Shown: positions 24,241-38,548, numbered from the stretch's first letter. The stretch is DNA of 64,000 bases from Ophiura sarsii (GCA_035610835.1 CM069455.1:35049596-35113595); one strand, 5' to 3'. Translations and numbers: made by a program. Notes: generated by a model not told the origin, from the sequence alone.

Positions 24241-24447
24241 CGCGGCTATTAATTTAACTATAAATAGAATTTTCACAGACCTTTCCCAACTTTCAAAGTC
24301 TTATCTCAAGAATTACGGAACACAATATACTAGGTATGTTTGTACTGATTGTAATGCATTTCTCGTGGTGATTCCAAATAATAATGGTGATGAGATTCAA
24401 TAATTTTGACTTTTTTGAAACATTTTGTGACATTTTGAGAATGTTAA
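24228..24447 (+). mobile_element. CACGCGG-family MITE, copy 6, right end eroded
   Basis: The left end TTAACACTGTCCACGCGG is clear and the core is typical. The right terminal repeat has decayed to GAATGTTAAC. Confidence 0.8.
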
Positions 24448-24685
24448 CTTCCTTATAGTTCGACTACCCAAGCAGGAAGTGTTGTGAAATTCTCTGTTGC
24501 AAATGATTATTCCTAAATTTCTCTGTATTTGGTTTGGTAGCGTTTTTAAATGATGTGATTTAAAGTTTCCGGTTTGGTAATGTCGGGGATTTTGGTGGAT
24601 GGTATTACCATAAATTCAAGGTTTCTAAAACATATATAGAAACCGGTATATCCCTTTCACTTGTCCAATCTTCTTGAATAATGTG

Positions 24686-24932
24686 TTAACACTTTCCACG
24701 CGGCTATTAATTTTACCATTACAAAACAGAATTTTCCGAAACCTTTTCGTAATTTTCCGAGTCTATTTAGAGGATTACTGAACCAATACTAGGCATGTTT
24801 GTACTTATTTCAATGCATTTCTCATGTTGATTCCAAATATGGTAATGAAATTCAACAATTTTGACATTTTTGAACCATTTTGTGACATTTTGGAATGTCG
24901 TCTGCAGCTGCCTGCCGCGTGGAAAGTGTTAA
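24686..24932 (+). mobile_element. CACGCGG-family TTAA MITE, copy 7
   Basis: Full-length, 247 bp, with intact ends and TTAA on both sides. Together with copy 3 it is a good consensus representative. Confidence 0.92.
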
Positions 24933-25640
24933 TGAAATTCACTCAAATTTAGTTTATTGTGAAGAACATGTTCTACGGACCTTTTGTAGAATTTTTACCA
25001 AATGAATGAAAATAACCTTTTTAATTTTGGTTTTATTTTTCTTAGATTAGAAAAAATGAAAATTGACCAAATTATGTCTGAGGCCACGGATGAGTTGACA
25101 CCTTCATTTGAATATATATAATGTTATGTATGGTGCTTCAAACATACAACCAACTCAACTTGGGTTAGGTTTGGTAATTGTGTAATTCAACCGCTGTTTT
25201 TTATCCAAATGTTATTACTTTTATATTAAGAACACTTTAGGGACAACATTATAGAACATTTGTGTTACACGTGATAGTCATAGGTAAGCAGAACGACCCG
25301 TAAGGTATAGGATTTAGGTATAATACATATTTACCATGAAATTAAATGACACCTTCAAACGTAAAATAAAAGGACACGAATGTCAGCCTTGAGTGATTGT
25401 TAATGAAAGTGACGTTGATACATATTTCTTGAGAATTATGAAATCTTACACCGTACACGTTGTTGCCCGAAAGCTATTCACTATACGCCACATGGATACA
25501 AGAAATAAATAAAACTGCTCTCAATTAAACAGTTTAAAGGTAGGAATATAGTTTTAATAGGATTCAGGTAAGCATGGCGGAGAGCCATACCTTTTAGTAT
25601 TTAATTCACAAGCAACAGTGTTTAAACATCATGATTTCGT
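24933..25640. other. Unassigned DNA between two TTAA MITEs
   Basis: No gene or repeat recognised. Confidence 0.55.
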
Positions 25641-25889
25641 TTAAAACTTTCCACCGGTAATTAGTTTCATCATCTAAAAACAAGATTTTTCAGAAACCTT
25701 CCCCAACATTCAAAGCCTATCTCAACAATTACTGAACCAATACTAGGAAAGTGTGTACACGTTTTAATGCATTTTTCATGGTGATTCCAAATATGGTAAT
25801 GACATTTCATGATTTTAACATTTTGGAAATATTTTGGAACATTTTGGAATGTCGTCTGCTGCAAACGCCTGCCGCCTGGAAAGTGTTAA
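25641..25889 (+). mobile_element. CACGCGG-family TTAA MITE, copy 8
   Basis: Full-length with TTAA at both ends. The left end is mutated (TTAAAACTTTCCACCGG) and the right reads GCCTGGAAAGTGTTAA. Confidence 0.88.
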
Positions 25890-26934
25890 GACTAACTAGT
25901 GCAATACACAGAGGCTGTGCCGATAAACCATGTACTTTGTGATTATAACATATGGAAGTTACGAGTAGAATGGAAACTGTTACACTGTGCAGATAAGCGC
26001 AATAGTCCAGGAATGTTAGATTTGTACACCCAACACCTTATAATTACCTTGTGATTAGACGAACATCGGAAGTGGGGCAAACTATACATTTTTAGAATCT
26101 TGTGATCAGATGAACAATAATTATGGATGTTTTTCAGCATAATTAAACAATTTGAATTTGTTGCCGGCCATTTTGGATTTTTGGCTCAAAATTTGTTAGA
26201 ACACACGGGATTCTTGGGGACTTGTAATATCTTGTGTCTCATATTATTGGGACACTATCCTGTAAAAAATCAGTTTAGTACTATTTTTTCTGGGTCAAAA
26301 GACTAACATTCCTGGACTACAAAAGCTATACTTTACTTTCTTGAGGTAAATATTCCAACCTCACTTTAAACTGGTATGTAAATGTACTTCATATAGCTAT
26401 AAGGAATAGGTTAGCATTCGCAGTAAATATATCGGACAGCATACCTATTTGCCTCAAAGCCTTATGTTGCCGTTGATATAAACAAAATAAATATAGCTTT
26501 CCAGTCAGCGACTGTAATCGTGGGTAATGTAACTGGTGTTTACACTCAGCAATAGTGAAAATAGTAAGGGCTAAGTAAGAGAATATATGTACGGATCAAG
26601 GCTCATGCTGACGAGACATTAGCGGATCCTCGATGTCAGACATGGTCGTTAAAATAACAGGTAACTGTGTAGTACTTAGTGTCGAGAGTTACGCTGGTAT
26701 GTATACAGAAATTGTTTATGTCCATAACGTTCAAATATTGATACTATACCTATAGTTCGATCAGTTCCAAATTGTCGAAGCCTCCTTACTGCAGCGAATG
26801 AATACAGAAGGAAGCGGACGCTCGTGAAGGTAACGACGCATTGTGTAGTATATGCGTGACGCGTGCGTGCCACCAAAAACCGTGTGCGTATGGCCATAAT
26901 CACACGCGTACGCTTGACGCTTGGATTTTCCAGA
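25890..26934. other. Unassigned intergenic DNA
   Basis: No gene recognised. A CG-containing patch (ACGCGTGCGTGCC near 26860) has no associated open frame with known motifs. Confidence 0.5.
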
Positions 26935-27308
26935 GAATCTAAATTTGGCATCAATTTTGACCAAAAATGTTGATTTTTTGGACCCAAAAATATTTTCGAG
27001 TAATAAATGCCTACATCGCTTGATTATGATGTAAAGACACTAACTTAGGGAGGATTTTTTTCATAAACCTAATCTAATATTTTTAGAAATGTTGACAAAA
27101 AAGTTCCAAAAAAGAAAAGTGTCCATTTGTTTCCACTTTGTTGGCACTTTTTGGCGCTTTTCTCAAGGAAATTGGTCAACATTGACGCCAAATTTGGATT
27201 CTCTGATTCATTTTCTTTCCAAAAGGTATACATGCATTTGATTAAAAGTTCAATAATTACAGCACTCACAATTTTTTTTTTTAAATCAAAAACTTCCTTA
27301 AGTCCCAT
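26935..27308 (+). repeat. AT-rich dispersed repeat, inverted pair
   Basis: The left half has GGCATCAATTTTGACCAAAA and the right half the complement (TTGACGCCAAATTTGGATTC), so this copy folds back. Its right edge AACTTCCTTAAGTCCC touches the LINE 3' end. Confidence 0.7.
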
Positions 27309-27310
27309 GC

Positions 27311-28695
27311 ATCATAACATAACATAACATAACAATGAGCATTTATATAGCGCTCTTACACATTATACAATGGTACCACAGCGCTTAACAAAATTAAAAC
27401 ATAAAATTAAAATTAACAGTGTTAAACATCACTCGCACTATGACGGTGGAATAAGTGAGTTTTTAACATCTTCTTAAATTGAGTCAGTGATGAGGCATGC
27501 CTGATGTGACGCGGTAAATTATTCCACAATAATGGGCCGGAGGCATAAAATCCTTTCTTGGCGGTAGCGAGACGAGTTTTAGGTACAGCAAGAATCCGAG
27601 TGTCAGAGGCAGAACGAAGACCACTTCTTTTAGGTACATAAGTACTAGTAAGGTCCTTCAGATAAGAAGGCGCGCCATCATTGAAACATTTATATACAAT
27701 AGTCAGGATCTTGAACTCAATGCGCGTTTTAACAGGCAGCCAATGTAACTTGTGGAGAAGAGGAGTTGCATGATCACGTCTTTTAGCATTATAAATGAGT
27801 TTGGCTGCTCGATTTTGGAGACGTTGTAGCCGTTTAATATCTTTCGCAGAAGATCCCTGTAAGAGAGAGTTGGAATAGTCGAGCCGCGATGTAACAAGTG
27901 CGCGTATCGCGTGATGACATGTTGTTTCATCAATAAACATCCGAATACGAGAAAGATTCCTAAGGTGAAAATTCAAACTGCGACAAATGTTAGTAACATG
28001 ATGAGACATGTTTAAATGGCAGTCAAATTCAACACCAAGATTGCGTACATGGGGGGACGGTCTGATCTCAATATCACCGACACGAAGTGAGATGTTGCAT
28101 AGTGACTTTAAGGCTCTTGGGTTGGCTGCAATGAAAAATTCTGTTTTATCGCTATTCAAGCAAAGCATATTTTGCGACATCCAAGATTTAATATCCTCAA
28201 TGCACGCAGATAACATAACAAGAGCATGGTCAGCATTCCCTGACTTATTTGGGTCAAATGAGATGTACAGTTGTGTATCATCAGCGTAAAAATGGAACTT
28301 TATGTGTTTGTAACGTTTGATTATATCAGCAATCGGTTGTGTGTAGAAAGAGAACATTTGAGGGCCAACACAAGATCCTTGAGGCAAACCGAAGTTGAGA
28401 ACATGCGAGTCAGAAAACTCATTGGCAATTTTAACCTTGCATGTGCGTCGATAGAGATACGAACGAAACCAGCTCACAACATTTCCTCTAAATCCAAAAT
28501 CATTTGACAATCTGTTAGTTAGGATATCATGATCAATCGTGTCAAAAGCTGCTGATAGGTCTAACAATACGAGAAAAATAGCACGCCGGTTGTCAATTTC
28601 GCACACAATATCACTTTTCACTTTTAATAATGCCGTCTCCGTGCTGTGCTTGGGCCTATCCCATGACAAAATCTCGCTTCGATATCACTGAATAC
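27311..28695 (-). mobile_element. 5'-truncated L2/CR1-like non-LTR retrotransposon (LINE)
   Basis: The element carries the reverse transcriptase C-terminal part, a short 3'UTR and a terminal pentanucleotide tandem repeat (CATAA units on the plus strand, 27313-27333). Just inside that end is AGCGCTATATAAATG, typical of L2/CR1 3' ends. The endonuclease and the start of the RT are missing, as expected from 5' truncation during target-primed insertion. It abuts an AT-rich repeat at 27308. Confidence 0.85.
27422..28669 (-). pseudogene. LINE reverse transcriptase, C-terminal 415 codons, uninterrupted
   Basis: This is the RT of an L2/CR1-like (Jockey-group) LINE, which copies its own RNA at a nicked genomic target. 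On the minus strand, residues 36-47 (LDLSAAFDTIDH) hold the first catalytic aspartate, LPQGSCVGP is at 95-103 and the catalytic FYADD at 127-131. The thumb and C-terminal region run to a natural-looking stop. No frameshift or internal stop is seen. The frame opens with no ATG; upstream codons fit the HSTETALL segment that normally lies well inside RT, so the open frame is a truncated fragment without endonuclease. It has no conserved neighbour and is not a host gene. The intact frame suggests a fairly young copy. Confidence 0.9.
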
Positions 28696-29905
28696 ACCTT
28701 TAAAAAGTGTCATACTAATAAATGTGTACATATTTTATATTAATATTTTTCACTGACAATTGATCGGTACTTTAATAAGAAAACACTATTAGAATCTTTT
28801 CATCGCAGTGACACATTTGTGGAAACAAAGAATAAAAAAGCAATGTAAAATGTTATAACGTTATTGAAGCCATGTAACGGAGGATACAGCATATGTGCTC
28901 ATGAATTGATTTGATTAAAAGTCCCCATTATTGTGTATAGTGTTTCCATATTTAAATAAAGCAATGCATTTATTGCAATGTTGCGTTGGAAGCCGTCGCT
29001 TTTGTCGAAATTGGTTCATTCTGAATATTTGCTGCATTTTATATTAATTTTTCGAATAAATCACAAATAAATTGGGTTGCTTTTACACAACGCTTACGCA
29101 TGGTTTCGTGGACACTGAACCCGATACTTAAATCTTCGTTTTCATTCCTGATTGTCTAGATCTGGAAATGTTACCAGACGAAAGTGTTGTCCATTCTAGT
29201 CATAATAACTGAATTTGTTGTAAAACAAACCCGTTCTGTTTAAAGGTGGTGTGTTTTAAATACTTGGCAAAAGACATCTAGACTGCATACCAAAAACAAA
29301 CTAAACAAGAACGATACGTTAATTAATGCATAGGACTACTTTTACACCTCATACATATTTATAAGGGTACTCTCTTTTTTGATTGGTTCATTTCTAACAA
29401 AGTCGGATAAATTAAAAAGCCTGCCGAATGCATGTTAGTTGTTATACTATTATACCAATCATGCAGAAGTTTCGACTACTTCTCTCTAATCGCTATTTGT
29501 ACTGTGTAGCATGTAGGCCTACGCGAGCAACTGGTACTACCTTCATACGCTTCGCTTCGGGAGGTAGTCAACAGTCATCCAACACCAAGGGACCAGTTAT
29601 TGTAGTTTGCACTACTTTCCCGAAATAAACCATGTTGTTTGTTAACTACTCTACATGTACCACGTACCGGTAGCGCCTGTGTCCCCAGTCTATCTCCCGC
29701 CGGCGAATGTATTAACCGTAAACAATATTTGGCTATACATATAAATTATTATCAGTCTCATCATGTATACTATACCCGGGTACTATACGCTTTATTCTGT
29801 CAAGGTATCAAATGTTGTTTACGGTAAATAATATAGTCTCCCGCCGCGCCCAGGCGCAAGCGGGCTGTCATATGCGCAGAAAAAAAGTTAACTTTGTGCA
29901 ATCAT
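28696..29905. other. Unassigned DNA upstream of the LINE
   Basis: The missing 5' part of the LINE is not here. No gene recognised. Confidence 0.55.
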
Positions 29906-29976
29906 GCCCAATTAGCTCAGCTGGATAGGCAGCAGACTGCCATCCAGGCGACCCGGGTTCGATCCCTGGCGCCGGA
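29906..29976 (+). other. tRNA-like sequence (pseudogene or SINE head)
   Basis: A good A box (TAGCTCAGCTGGATAGG) and B box (GGTTCGATCCC) sit at tRNA spacing. The acceptor ends (GCCCAAT and CGCCGGA) and the anticodon stem do not pair, so a functional tRNA is unlikely. No other tail of a SINE was identified downstream. Confidence 0.6.
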
Positions 29977-30495
29977 GGTGCGTGTGCTTGTCTTTCCGCC
30001 CAAATTTGATTACCCATTACCCTATTTGATTTTCCGCCCATCATGATTACAATTTAGTGTTGTTAACTTGTACTGTAACAGAGTCCAAGTGTACTACCGC
30101 TTACGACGCAATATCGAACAGATGCAAATCACCACTTATAGAAGATAAATGTCGCCACCAACTTGAGATTATACAATACAGCACCCACTGTGCGTATGCA
30201 CACAATTTCAATCAGTAAATCACGGTATATCCTCCCTCTCAGAAATATTGCAATGTGTCAGTTGTGTTTGTGTCTTTGACAGTTACGGTCGTCGTCAGAT
30301 ATGTGTGATATATTCCCATACAATCCGCAGTTTCGAAGATTGCATGCTTCCTTTCCTCCAACTCGGTCCCGACCAGCAATCGGCGTAATGCAACAATGAA
30401 ACATTTACCTGCGTCTTGACATGGTCCCGGCCTCAAAGCCATAAGTAAAGATGTGTTATATCACTTGCCATCTCAAACCTAACAATAATCACATT
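29977..30495. other. Unassigned intergenic DNA
   Basis: No SINE tail or gene recognised after the tRNA-like sequence. Confidence 0.5.
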
Positions 30496-30704
30496 TTAAC
30501 GCTTTCCACGCAGCGTGTCTGCAGACGACATACCAAAATGTCACAAAATATCTAAAAAATGTCAAAATTATTGGATTTCATCACCATTTTTGGAATCACC
30601 ATGAGAAATGCATTAAAATAAGTACCAACATGCCTAGTATTGTTTCAGTAATTCTTAAGATAGACCTTATATGGTAAAAATAATAGCAACGCGGAAAGTG
30701 TTAA
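30496..30704 (-). mobile_element. CACGCGG-family TTAA MITE, copy 9
   Basis: TTAA flanks, left end CGCTTTCCACGCAGC, right end ACGCGGAAAGTGTTAA. About 40 bp are missing near the right end relative to full copies. Confidence 0.87.
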
Positions 30705-31008
30705 AATCCTCACTATGCACCAAATTACCTATTTAAATTAAGTAGAAAGTTTAAAAGAACTTGACAAGTTGTTTAAACCTGGTACTAAAACCACTCATCA
30801 CAAAAACATGTGTAAAATAGTGCTGTATGTAGATCTAATCTGATTTATAACACTTTTAAAAGAATTAAAACATGTTCAATTTTTCCCGCTCAAATTCATA
30901 AAAAGGTTCTGGTTTCCCTTAGCCTAATAATTGAAAAAATAAAGGCCCTTACATTATCCCCGGATATTATCCCGCCAGTGCCATTGACATTGTTACGTGT
31001 CTCCCAAA

Positions 31009-31288
31009 GAAGATTTATGGTCTTCCCACAACGCATTGCACGAACGCGAGCCAACTAAAGCTTTTTACACGATGCATTTCTCGAGCTCTTAAGTTTTATA
31101 AATAAGAAAAAGGAACACTGATAACTAATTTATTCATTGATGTAAACTAGAACCTAAAAGCTCCAACTATGAACGCATTATTATTGTGTGCATGATGTCT
31201 ATGGGAAACCGAGACATATTGGAGACCAGATTTAGGGCATTTTGCAAAAACGCAATGCATTGTGGTGGTGTCTTTAAAAATCTTCTTT
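31009..31288 (-). mobile_element. ATGCATTG-family MITE, copy 2
   Basis: This inverted copy starts AGAAGATTTATGGTCTTCCC and ends GGTGTCTTTAAAAATCTTCT. The terminal repeats thus extend outward to an AGAAGAT motif. Confidence 0.87.
31023..31040 (+). promoter_or_regulatory. Weaker ZNF143/Staf-like site in MITE end
   Basis: TTCCCACAACGCATTGCA departs from the consensus at one base (T to C in ATSC). The 11924-11941 end on the minus strand has the same change. Confidence 0.35.
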
Positions 31289-32922
31289 TCGTTTCACCGT
31301 TATGTGCACGCACTGGCATTTGGAGTATACTTGATGACAATAATCATAATATCTCTTACATAGTTCAATAACATACAATTTTCTTACAAAATATTGATTT
31401 CCTTGGCCAAATGTGACTGGAGGGCGTCTTCTTCTTGTAGAGTAATGCTACTCCTCTTACCGTAATTGGATTGAAGATGCACGACTATCATCTGATTTTT
31501 GGTGCATATCATTCGTATATTATTTTGTCAAGAATAATGCCACAATCTGTGGAGGCTTTTACCTAATATGCCGATGTCCTCCGCCTGTTATGTCATACCG
31601 TAATCCATTACCGGCAATGGAATGATTTGAATGCATATCAATTGTCTTCACACCGAGGTATTTTTACGTTGTATGAATTCAATTTATTAGGATACGGATA
31701 GATACGTGGAAACATAAGAAAGGAGAAAGTCTTCTATACTTCCATGTTATATGATTGAAGGGTGTAGACATATAAGACAATCATTCGTGTTGTTTACATC
31801 GTATAGCTGCCTGCTGGTGAAATGAACACGTATAAGGGTGGTCTAAAAAAGAACAGTGCACATGTTTACCCAACTTATTGACCATGACATTCTACAGTCT
31901 AGTGTAACATGATTACACATGTTGAAATACAAAACGCTCGGCTTTCAGATGCCGTTTATTTCATCTGATTTGGTTTAGTCAATCCTGAGATATGAACAAT
32001 TAACTAAACCTACCTAAAATCCACGTAGTGCCACTTTACAGTTTGAAATGAATAGAAATGTTTACTCAGAAGATACAAATCTTCCACCTGTTGGAGTGGT
32101 CTTAGCAAATATGATGCAATCATAACATTTTTGTATTGGGATTTAATAGGTTTAAATAATATAATGAGTGTCTGTGAAGCCAAACAGAACTGAATATTAA
32201 CAATTTAAAAAAAATCAGACCGAATGTCTCCAACCGCCCCAATGTTTCACTACGGATTGATGCCCATTTGGAAGAACAAGTTAAGTATTGGTTGGACGCT
32301 TAGAATGCATTGTTGCCAGATAAGAGAATAGACAGACGCATAAGAGGTTAAGGTAGTGGTAGCATTTGACTACAACCAGATTATTTATTTCGTGACCTTT
32401 GTTTTATCACCCACATTGGCAATAGTTATCCACATCAACAGCAATTATACATTATCATGATGCCAAGTAGCATTGACTTGAAATGTTTTACCTGTAAAGG
32501 TTATTTGTGCCCTCGCCATGTAAATGACGATTGACTTCACGTACGGTGTAATATGTTAAATATCCCGCGAAATCTGCTGTTGAAGTTTTAAGCTATCCAA
32601 TTTTACTTTTTAACATGTCATTACGACTTTAGTTTGTCCTTACGGCCAATTTTCCCACTATAATGACATTTCTACTTCGGACAATTTTTCCCATACAGTT
32701 ATCACATAACCGTCCAATAATATTATCCTTTTCATCTTTCCTGACAATTACTATTAATTTTCACAATTTTAATCTGAAATGTTGACATCTTGAGGTCTAA
32801 ACACCCCCATGAGCAAAACCGTATGATGGTGTGAGAGATCTTTGTCATTATACTGGATATGAAATTACTACCATCCCCTCATTTATAAGATATTACCGTT
32901 CATACCGAAATGGTACAGCGGC
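31289..32922. other. Unassigned intergenic DNA
   Basis: Only a weak element-end-like GGGTGGTCTAAAAAAG at 31838. No gene recognised. Confidence 0.5.
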
Positions 32923-33156
32923 TTAACACTTTTCACGCGGCTATTAGTATTAGTGTTACCATTTTATACAAAATAGATTGTTCAGAACCTTTCCAAATAT
33001 TTAAATTCTATCTCTAGGATTACTGAACAACTACTGCATGTTTGGACTTATTTCAATGCATTTCTCATGTTGATTTCAAAAATGATAATGAAATTCAATA
33101 ATTCCGACATTTTGGAATGTCGTCTGCAGACGCTTGCCCCGCGTGGAAAGTGTAAA
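32923..33156 (+). mobile_element. CACGCGG-family MITE, copy 10
   Basis: The left end is TTAACACTTTTCACGCGG. The right end CCGCGTGGAAAGTGTAAA has lost one T of the TTAA by mutation. Confidence 0.87.
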
Positions 33157-33975
33157 GTTTATGAATCGACTATGCTGTTGCTATTACTGCGAAATGATAA
33201 AGATGATGATATGATCATAATGCTGATGATGATACTAAATAATAGCGTTTTATACTATACGGCAGCTACGGTATAAAGCACTATTTACCTCTGAGTGAAT
33301 GACAGTCCTTCACCACTCAACAGTCCATTCCAGCCCGCGGATACAATACAATAATGACAAACCCATCTCATAAACGATTCGGCTCAGTTGGGAATGCAAT
33401 GCGTGATTTAGCATATCGATATCATTTTCCGAATCAATTTAGACTAGTACACAATTATGCCAATTGCAATTACTGTGTTACATACACCGTCTACGTCTAC
33501 GACGTAAGATAATTATTACACTGAAGTGGTGGATAATTGGCACGTTACCTACGGAGCCTGCACTTCGTACAGCTAAATAATGATTTTGACTGATCTCGTA
33601 TACACATTTAACCATGTTATCATCGTTTTATTCAAGGAAATATATATTGCACCGTTGTTTTAAAGATATAAAATAGCCCCCAACATTTCATCATGATTCA
33701 ATTGAATGAAAGTGCTAGTCTGCAAACACTTTTTTTCTCCAAATGGCTTGGTGTGAAATACATTTAAGTGCAGTATCCTATATCCTTAGGTATAAACCAT
33801 CATTTTAAAAGTGAAACCGGATATATCAATAAATGCCTGTCTGTAACTGTAGAGGACTGATTTCAATCGAATGAGTTTAGAAATACACAAATATCGCATG
33901 AACGAAGTTCTTTTTTATAATATTGTGTCATGATACCCATTGCTTTAAATCATAAGCATCACTTAACGAAGTGCT
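33157..33975. other. Unassigned intergenic DNA
   Basis: No gene or repeat recognised. Confidence 0.55.
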
Positions 33976-34191
33976 TTAAGACTTCCCACGCGGCTGGCGT
34001 CTGCAGACGACACTCCAAAAGATCACAAAATGTTTCAAAAATGTCAACATTATTGAATTTCATTACCATATTTGAAATCACAATGAGAAATGCATTTCAG
34101 TAAGTACAAACCTGCCTAGTATTGGTTCAGTAATCCTTGAGATAAAATAAAAGCGATTTGGCAAATCCAATAGCCGCGTAAAAAGTGTTAT
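33976..34191 (-). mobile_element. CACGCGG-family MITE, copy 11
   Basis: It begins TTAAGACTTCCCACGCGG and ends AGCCGCGTAAAAAGTGTTAT. Both ends are recognisable but mutated. Confidence 0.85.
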
Positions 34192-34396
34192 GGTCCATCA
34201 TTTAATAGGGACTGAACAACCTAATACCCCACGAAACCCACTCATATAATTATTCAAACCTTCAGATATAAGTGATTTGTATTGGCACATTGGTTTATTT
34301 TGTCAATTTGTAGACAGTGCCCGCGCCGTTTGAAAGGTTATTGATGTTATAAAGTATCCGTGCAGTTTATCCAGGTTAATTTATTGTTTACGTACA

Positions 34397-34604
34397 TTAA
34401 CCCCTTGGGCACTACCTGCCTATCAACCAGTGTTTATGATTGGTTAATTACAAGACATAATACCCAATTAAAATACAGCTTCTAAACTATTTCACTGCAC
34501 TCTTTATCAAGGATACATAACTATTCTAACATTGTCTCTGATTGGTGCAATAAATGATATATCCATATTTCTGACCAATCGGCAGATAGTTCTCAGGGGG
34601 TTAA
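34397..34604 (-). mobile_element. CCCC-start TTAA MITE, copy 1
   Basis: It is bounded by TTAACCCCTTGGGCACTACC and GTTCTCAGGGGGTTAA. The CCC start after TTAA is the classic piggyBac terminus. It sits between two near-identical 32-bp direct repeats (34369-34400 and 34605-34636). Confidence 0.87.
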
Positions 34605-34637
34605 TCCCAGATTAATTTATTGTTTACGTACATTAAG

Positions 34638-35139
34638 CAGGTGCAAATGTCGTTTGTTTTCTGTTGATATTAATGTGAATTAAACGTGAAATTGTCATTG
34701 AAGTATTAGTTCATACAGTAAACGCGGGAAAATAAAGACGCACATACATTATTACCCACTCGCGGATCTTTTAGGAATCTCTACCCGCAATCATACCGTT
34801 GTGTATTAGCGTAAATGAGGTTTCCTGATTAAATTATTTATTGTATTGTAACAGTGGTTGTATAAAGCAGGTTGTGTTAGTTCCACTGCAAATGTGATAC
34901 TTAATGCAGGCCATTGAATCAGGCCAGTCTAGAAATGCCGCAATATTATTGTCTACACATGCGTAGCTATCGTATTACATTTATTTCTATATCGGATGCA
35001 TTTAATGGAAACCTGATGTGTGTATCTCTCCTACGATACTACATTTTGTAGTTAGCAGCTACTGATCAGTGCTCGGCCACTGTTGTGTGGGGCGAAGTTT
35101 CAATCTGAAATGGGCCCAAGTCCTGAATAGTGTGGGCTC
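34638..35139. other. Unassigned DNA upstream of receptor
   Basis: No gene or repeat recognised. Confidence 0.55.
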
Positions 35140-35364
35140 TTAACACTTTCCGCGCGACAGGCGTCTGCAGACGACATTCCGAAATGTCACAAAATATTTT
35201 TAAAATGTCAAAATTGTTGAATTTCATTACCATATTTGGAATCCAACGTGTGAAATACATTGAAACAAGTACAAATATGCCTAGTATTGGTTCAGTACAT
35301 CTTGAGATAGACTTTGAAAGTTGAGAAAGGTTTCTGAAAAATCTCTCCGCGAGGAAAGTGTTAA
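35140..35364 (-). mobile_element. CACGCGG-family TTAA MITE, copy 12
   Basis: TTAA on both sides; ends CACTTTCCGCGCG and CGCGAGGAAAGTG. It lies about 2 kb upstream of the receptor exon. Confidence 0.88.
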
Positions 35365-36128
35365 ACCATTTACTAGACTTGAAATCAAGTCCTTATTTTC
35401 TCCCCACCACACACACCCTCGAGTGGTTTGTGTTGGCGTGTAATAGTCACGGTGAGATCGCGCGCGACTAAACATTGGATTGACATACAATACAGGTAGG
35501 CCCGCTGTACTGGTGTCAAATGAATAGTGGTAGAGAGGGTGTGTGTGGTGGGGAGAAACAGAGAGCCGATTAATCTTACCGTTATGTGCCGTGAACCGTA
35601 TCATGCTGGAGTATACACATTGTGAGGCAATCTTTTTCAGGTGGGACGGCATTGTTTGGTATTACAAAAGGTCAAATGTCGTGGCCCATCAACTTAGCGG
35701 TAACTTTTCCCGAGTAGAAAAAAGGGCGATTACAAACTTACCGATTAATGTTAGCGTTTAATCTTACCGTTTACTTTGCAGTGCCCGAGTAGAAACACGC
35801 TCTATGAGTGTTTAGCTGTGCAATAACCATGGACAAAATTGAATGGCTGGATTAGATTATAGAGAAATTAAGAGGGAGGAATTAAAACTTATTGAGTTAC
35901 ATTTTCCTTTAATTACGATTATAAACGATCGGTAATTGAGGCTAACCAGCTTCCCAGATGTTCGGGAAGAAAGCACTTGTCTATTAAACGTTGAGACGGG
36001 CTTAATTGCTGGATGGACTATTCTGTTCTGCGTTTGTCGCCGCATATTCGTCACAAGTCAAATTCAAGATGATCAAGTAGGCTTGCATTGATGCAAACGG
36101 CATTCCGTTAAATCAATGATTAAATCAG
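35365..36128. other. Unassigned DNA with a short inverted pair
   Basis: TTCTCCCCACCACACACACCC near 35398 pairs with GGTGTGTGTGGTGGGGAGAA near 35539. No gene recognised. Confidence 0.5.
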
Positions 36129-36490
36129 TTAAAGGTAGATGACCCGATCACATTTTCATAACACAGATTTTTCTCAAACATATGGAGATTTTCATATCAT
36201 ATGAAAGATCATATTTTTCTGATTAACATACTGAAATTTGACGGTTCAAATCAGTATGATTACGGAGAAATCGGTGAAATAACATTGAATTACCTCGAAA
36301 GGTGGTTAACCACCACTATCATGACTATAGTTTGTATACAACTCAAAGGGCACATTTCACGGTATCTTGTGCGTCTAAAATAACAACCATTTCAGTTATA
36401 CAACTCAAACTTTGGAATACAATTCTTTTAAGGATGACCTTTCATGTAGAATAGAAAACTTCAAGTTGAAAATCGGAAATCTACCTTTAA
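36129..36490 (+). mobile_element. GATCAC-family TTAA MITE, copy 4 (intact)
   Basis: TTAAAGGTAGAT at the left and ATCTACCTTTAA at the right form terminal inverted repeats flanked by TTAA, 362 bp overall. It lies 848 bp upstream of the preferred receptor start. A start of AGG after TTAA fits the purine-rich ends reported for Kolobok elements (family knowledge). Confidence 0.88.
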
Positions 36491-38040
<1,550 letters not shown>

Positions 38041-38119
38041 TAATCTTCTTTACTCTCTGCTGTTAGATCTTTGCTTACAGTGTGTTTTCAAAATGAGTTT
38101 TTGTTTAAATGTCTTTTTC

Positions 38120-38265
38120 TATATATATAGCGCTTTTCCAAATATTATCAAAGCACTTCAAAGAGGTTTCCCATATGACGGATTAGCTGCCATCTTGTCG
38201 GGAATAATAACTTTCTCAGAAAGAAGACACACCTGTTTCATGATATGTAGGCCAAATTGGTAACA
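38120..38265 (-). repeat. Short LINE 3'-end relic plus shared 70-bp block
   Basis: TATATAGCGCTTTTCCAAAT and AAAGCACTTCAAAG resemble the hairpin 3' end of L2/CR1 LINEs. TTGTCGGGAATAATAAC and ATGATATGTAGG (38196-38255) also occur at 7158-7197. The relic starts about 85 bp after the receptor exon. Confidence 0.5.
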
Positions 38266-38548
38266 CTTTTTCTGAAAAGTGATTATTTTGAGACAAGTAA
38301 ACACGACTCTGAAAAGGGACAACTTGTTATGGGTAGCCAAGCATTTTCCCTTTTCATAAGTGTTTCAATTTGTCAGCGTTGATGATTATGTAATGAGTTA
38401 CGCAAACAAACTTGATCTAATTTTAGGGGAGGGAGGAGGCTTACTTTTTTTAACCCTTTATATTTCGAGCTATTTTGTGGAACGCTCAGATCCCGAGCTT
38501 GTAATTTAAAAGAATTAAAACGTAGAGTATTCTAATAACTAATATACA

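Noticed and set aside
36240..36300. Sequence reading YDYGEIGE, superficially like the mGluR segment after the first intron
   Set aside because: It lies upstream of the first exon and inside a GATCAC-family MITE.
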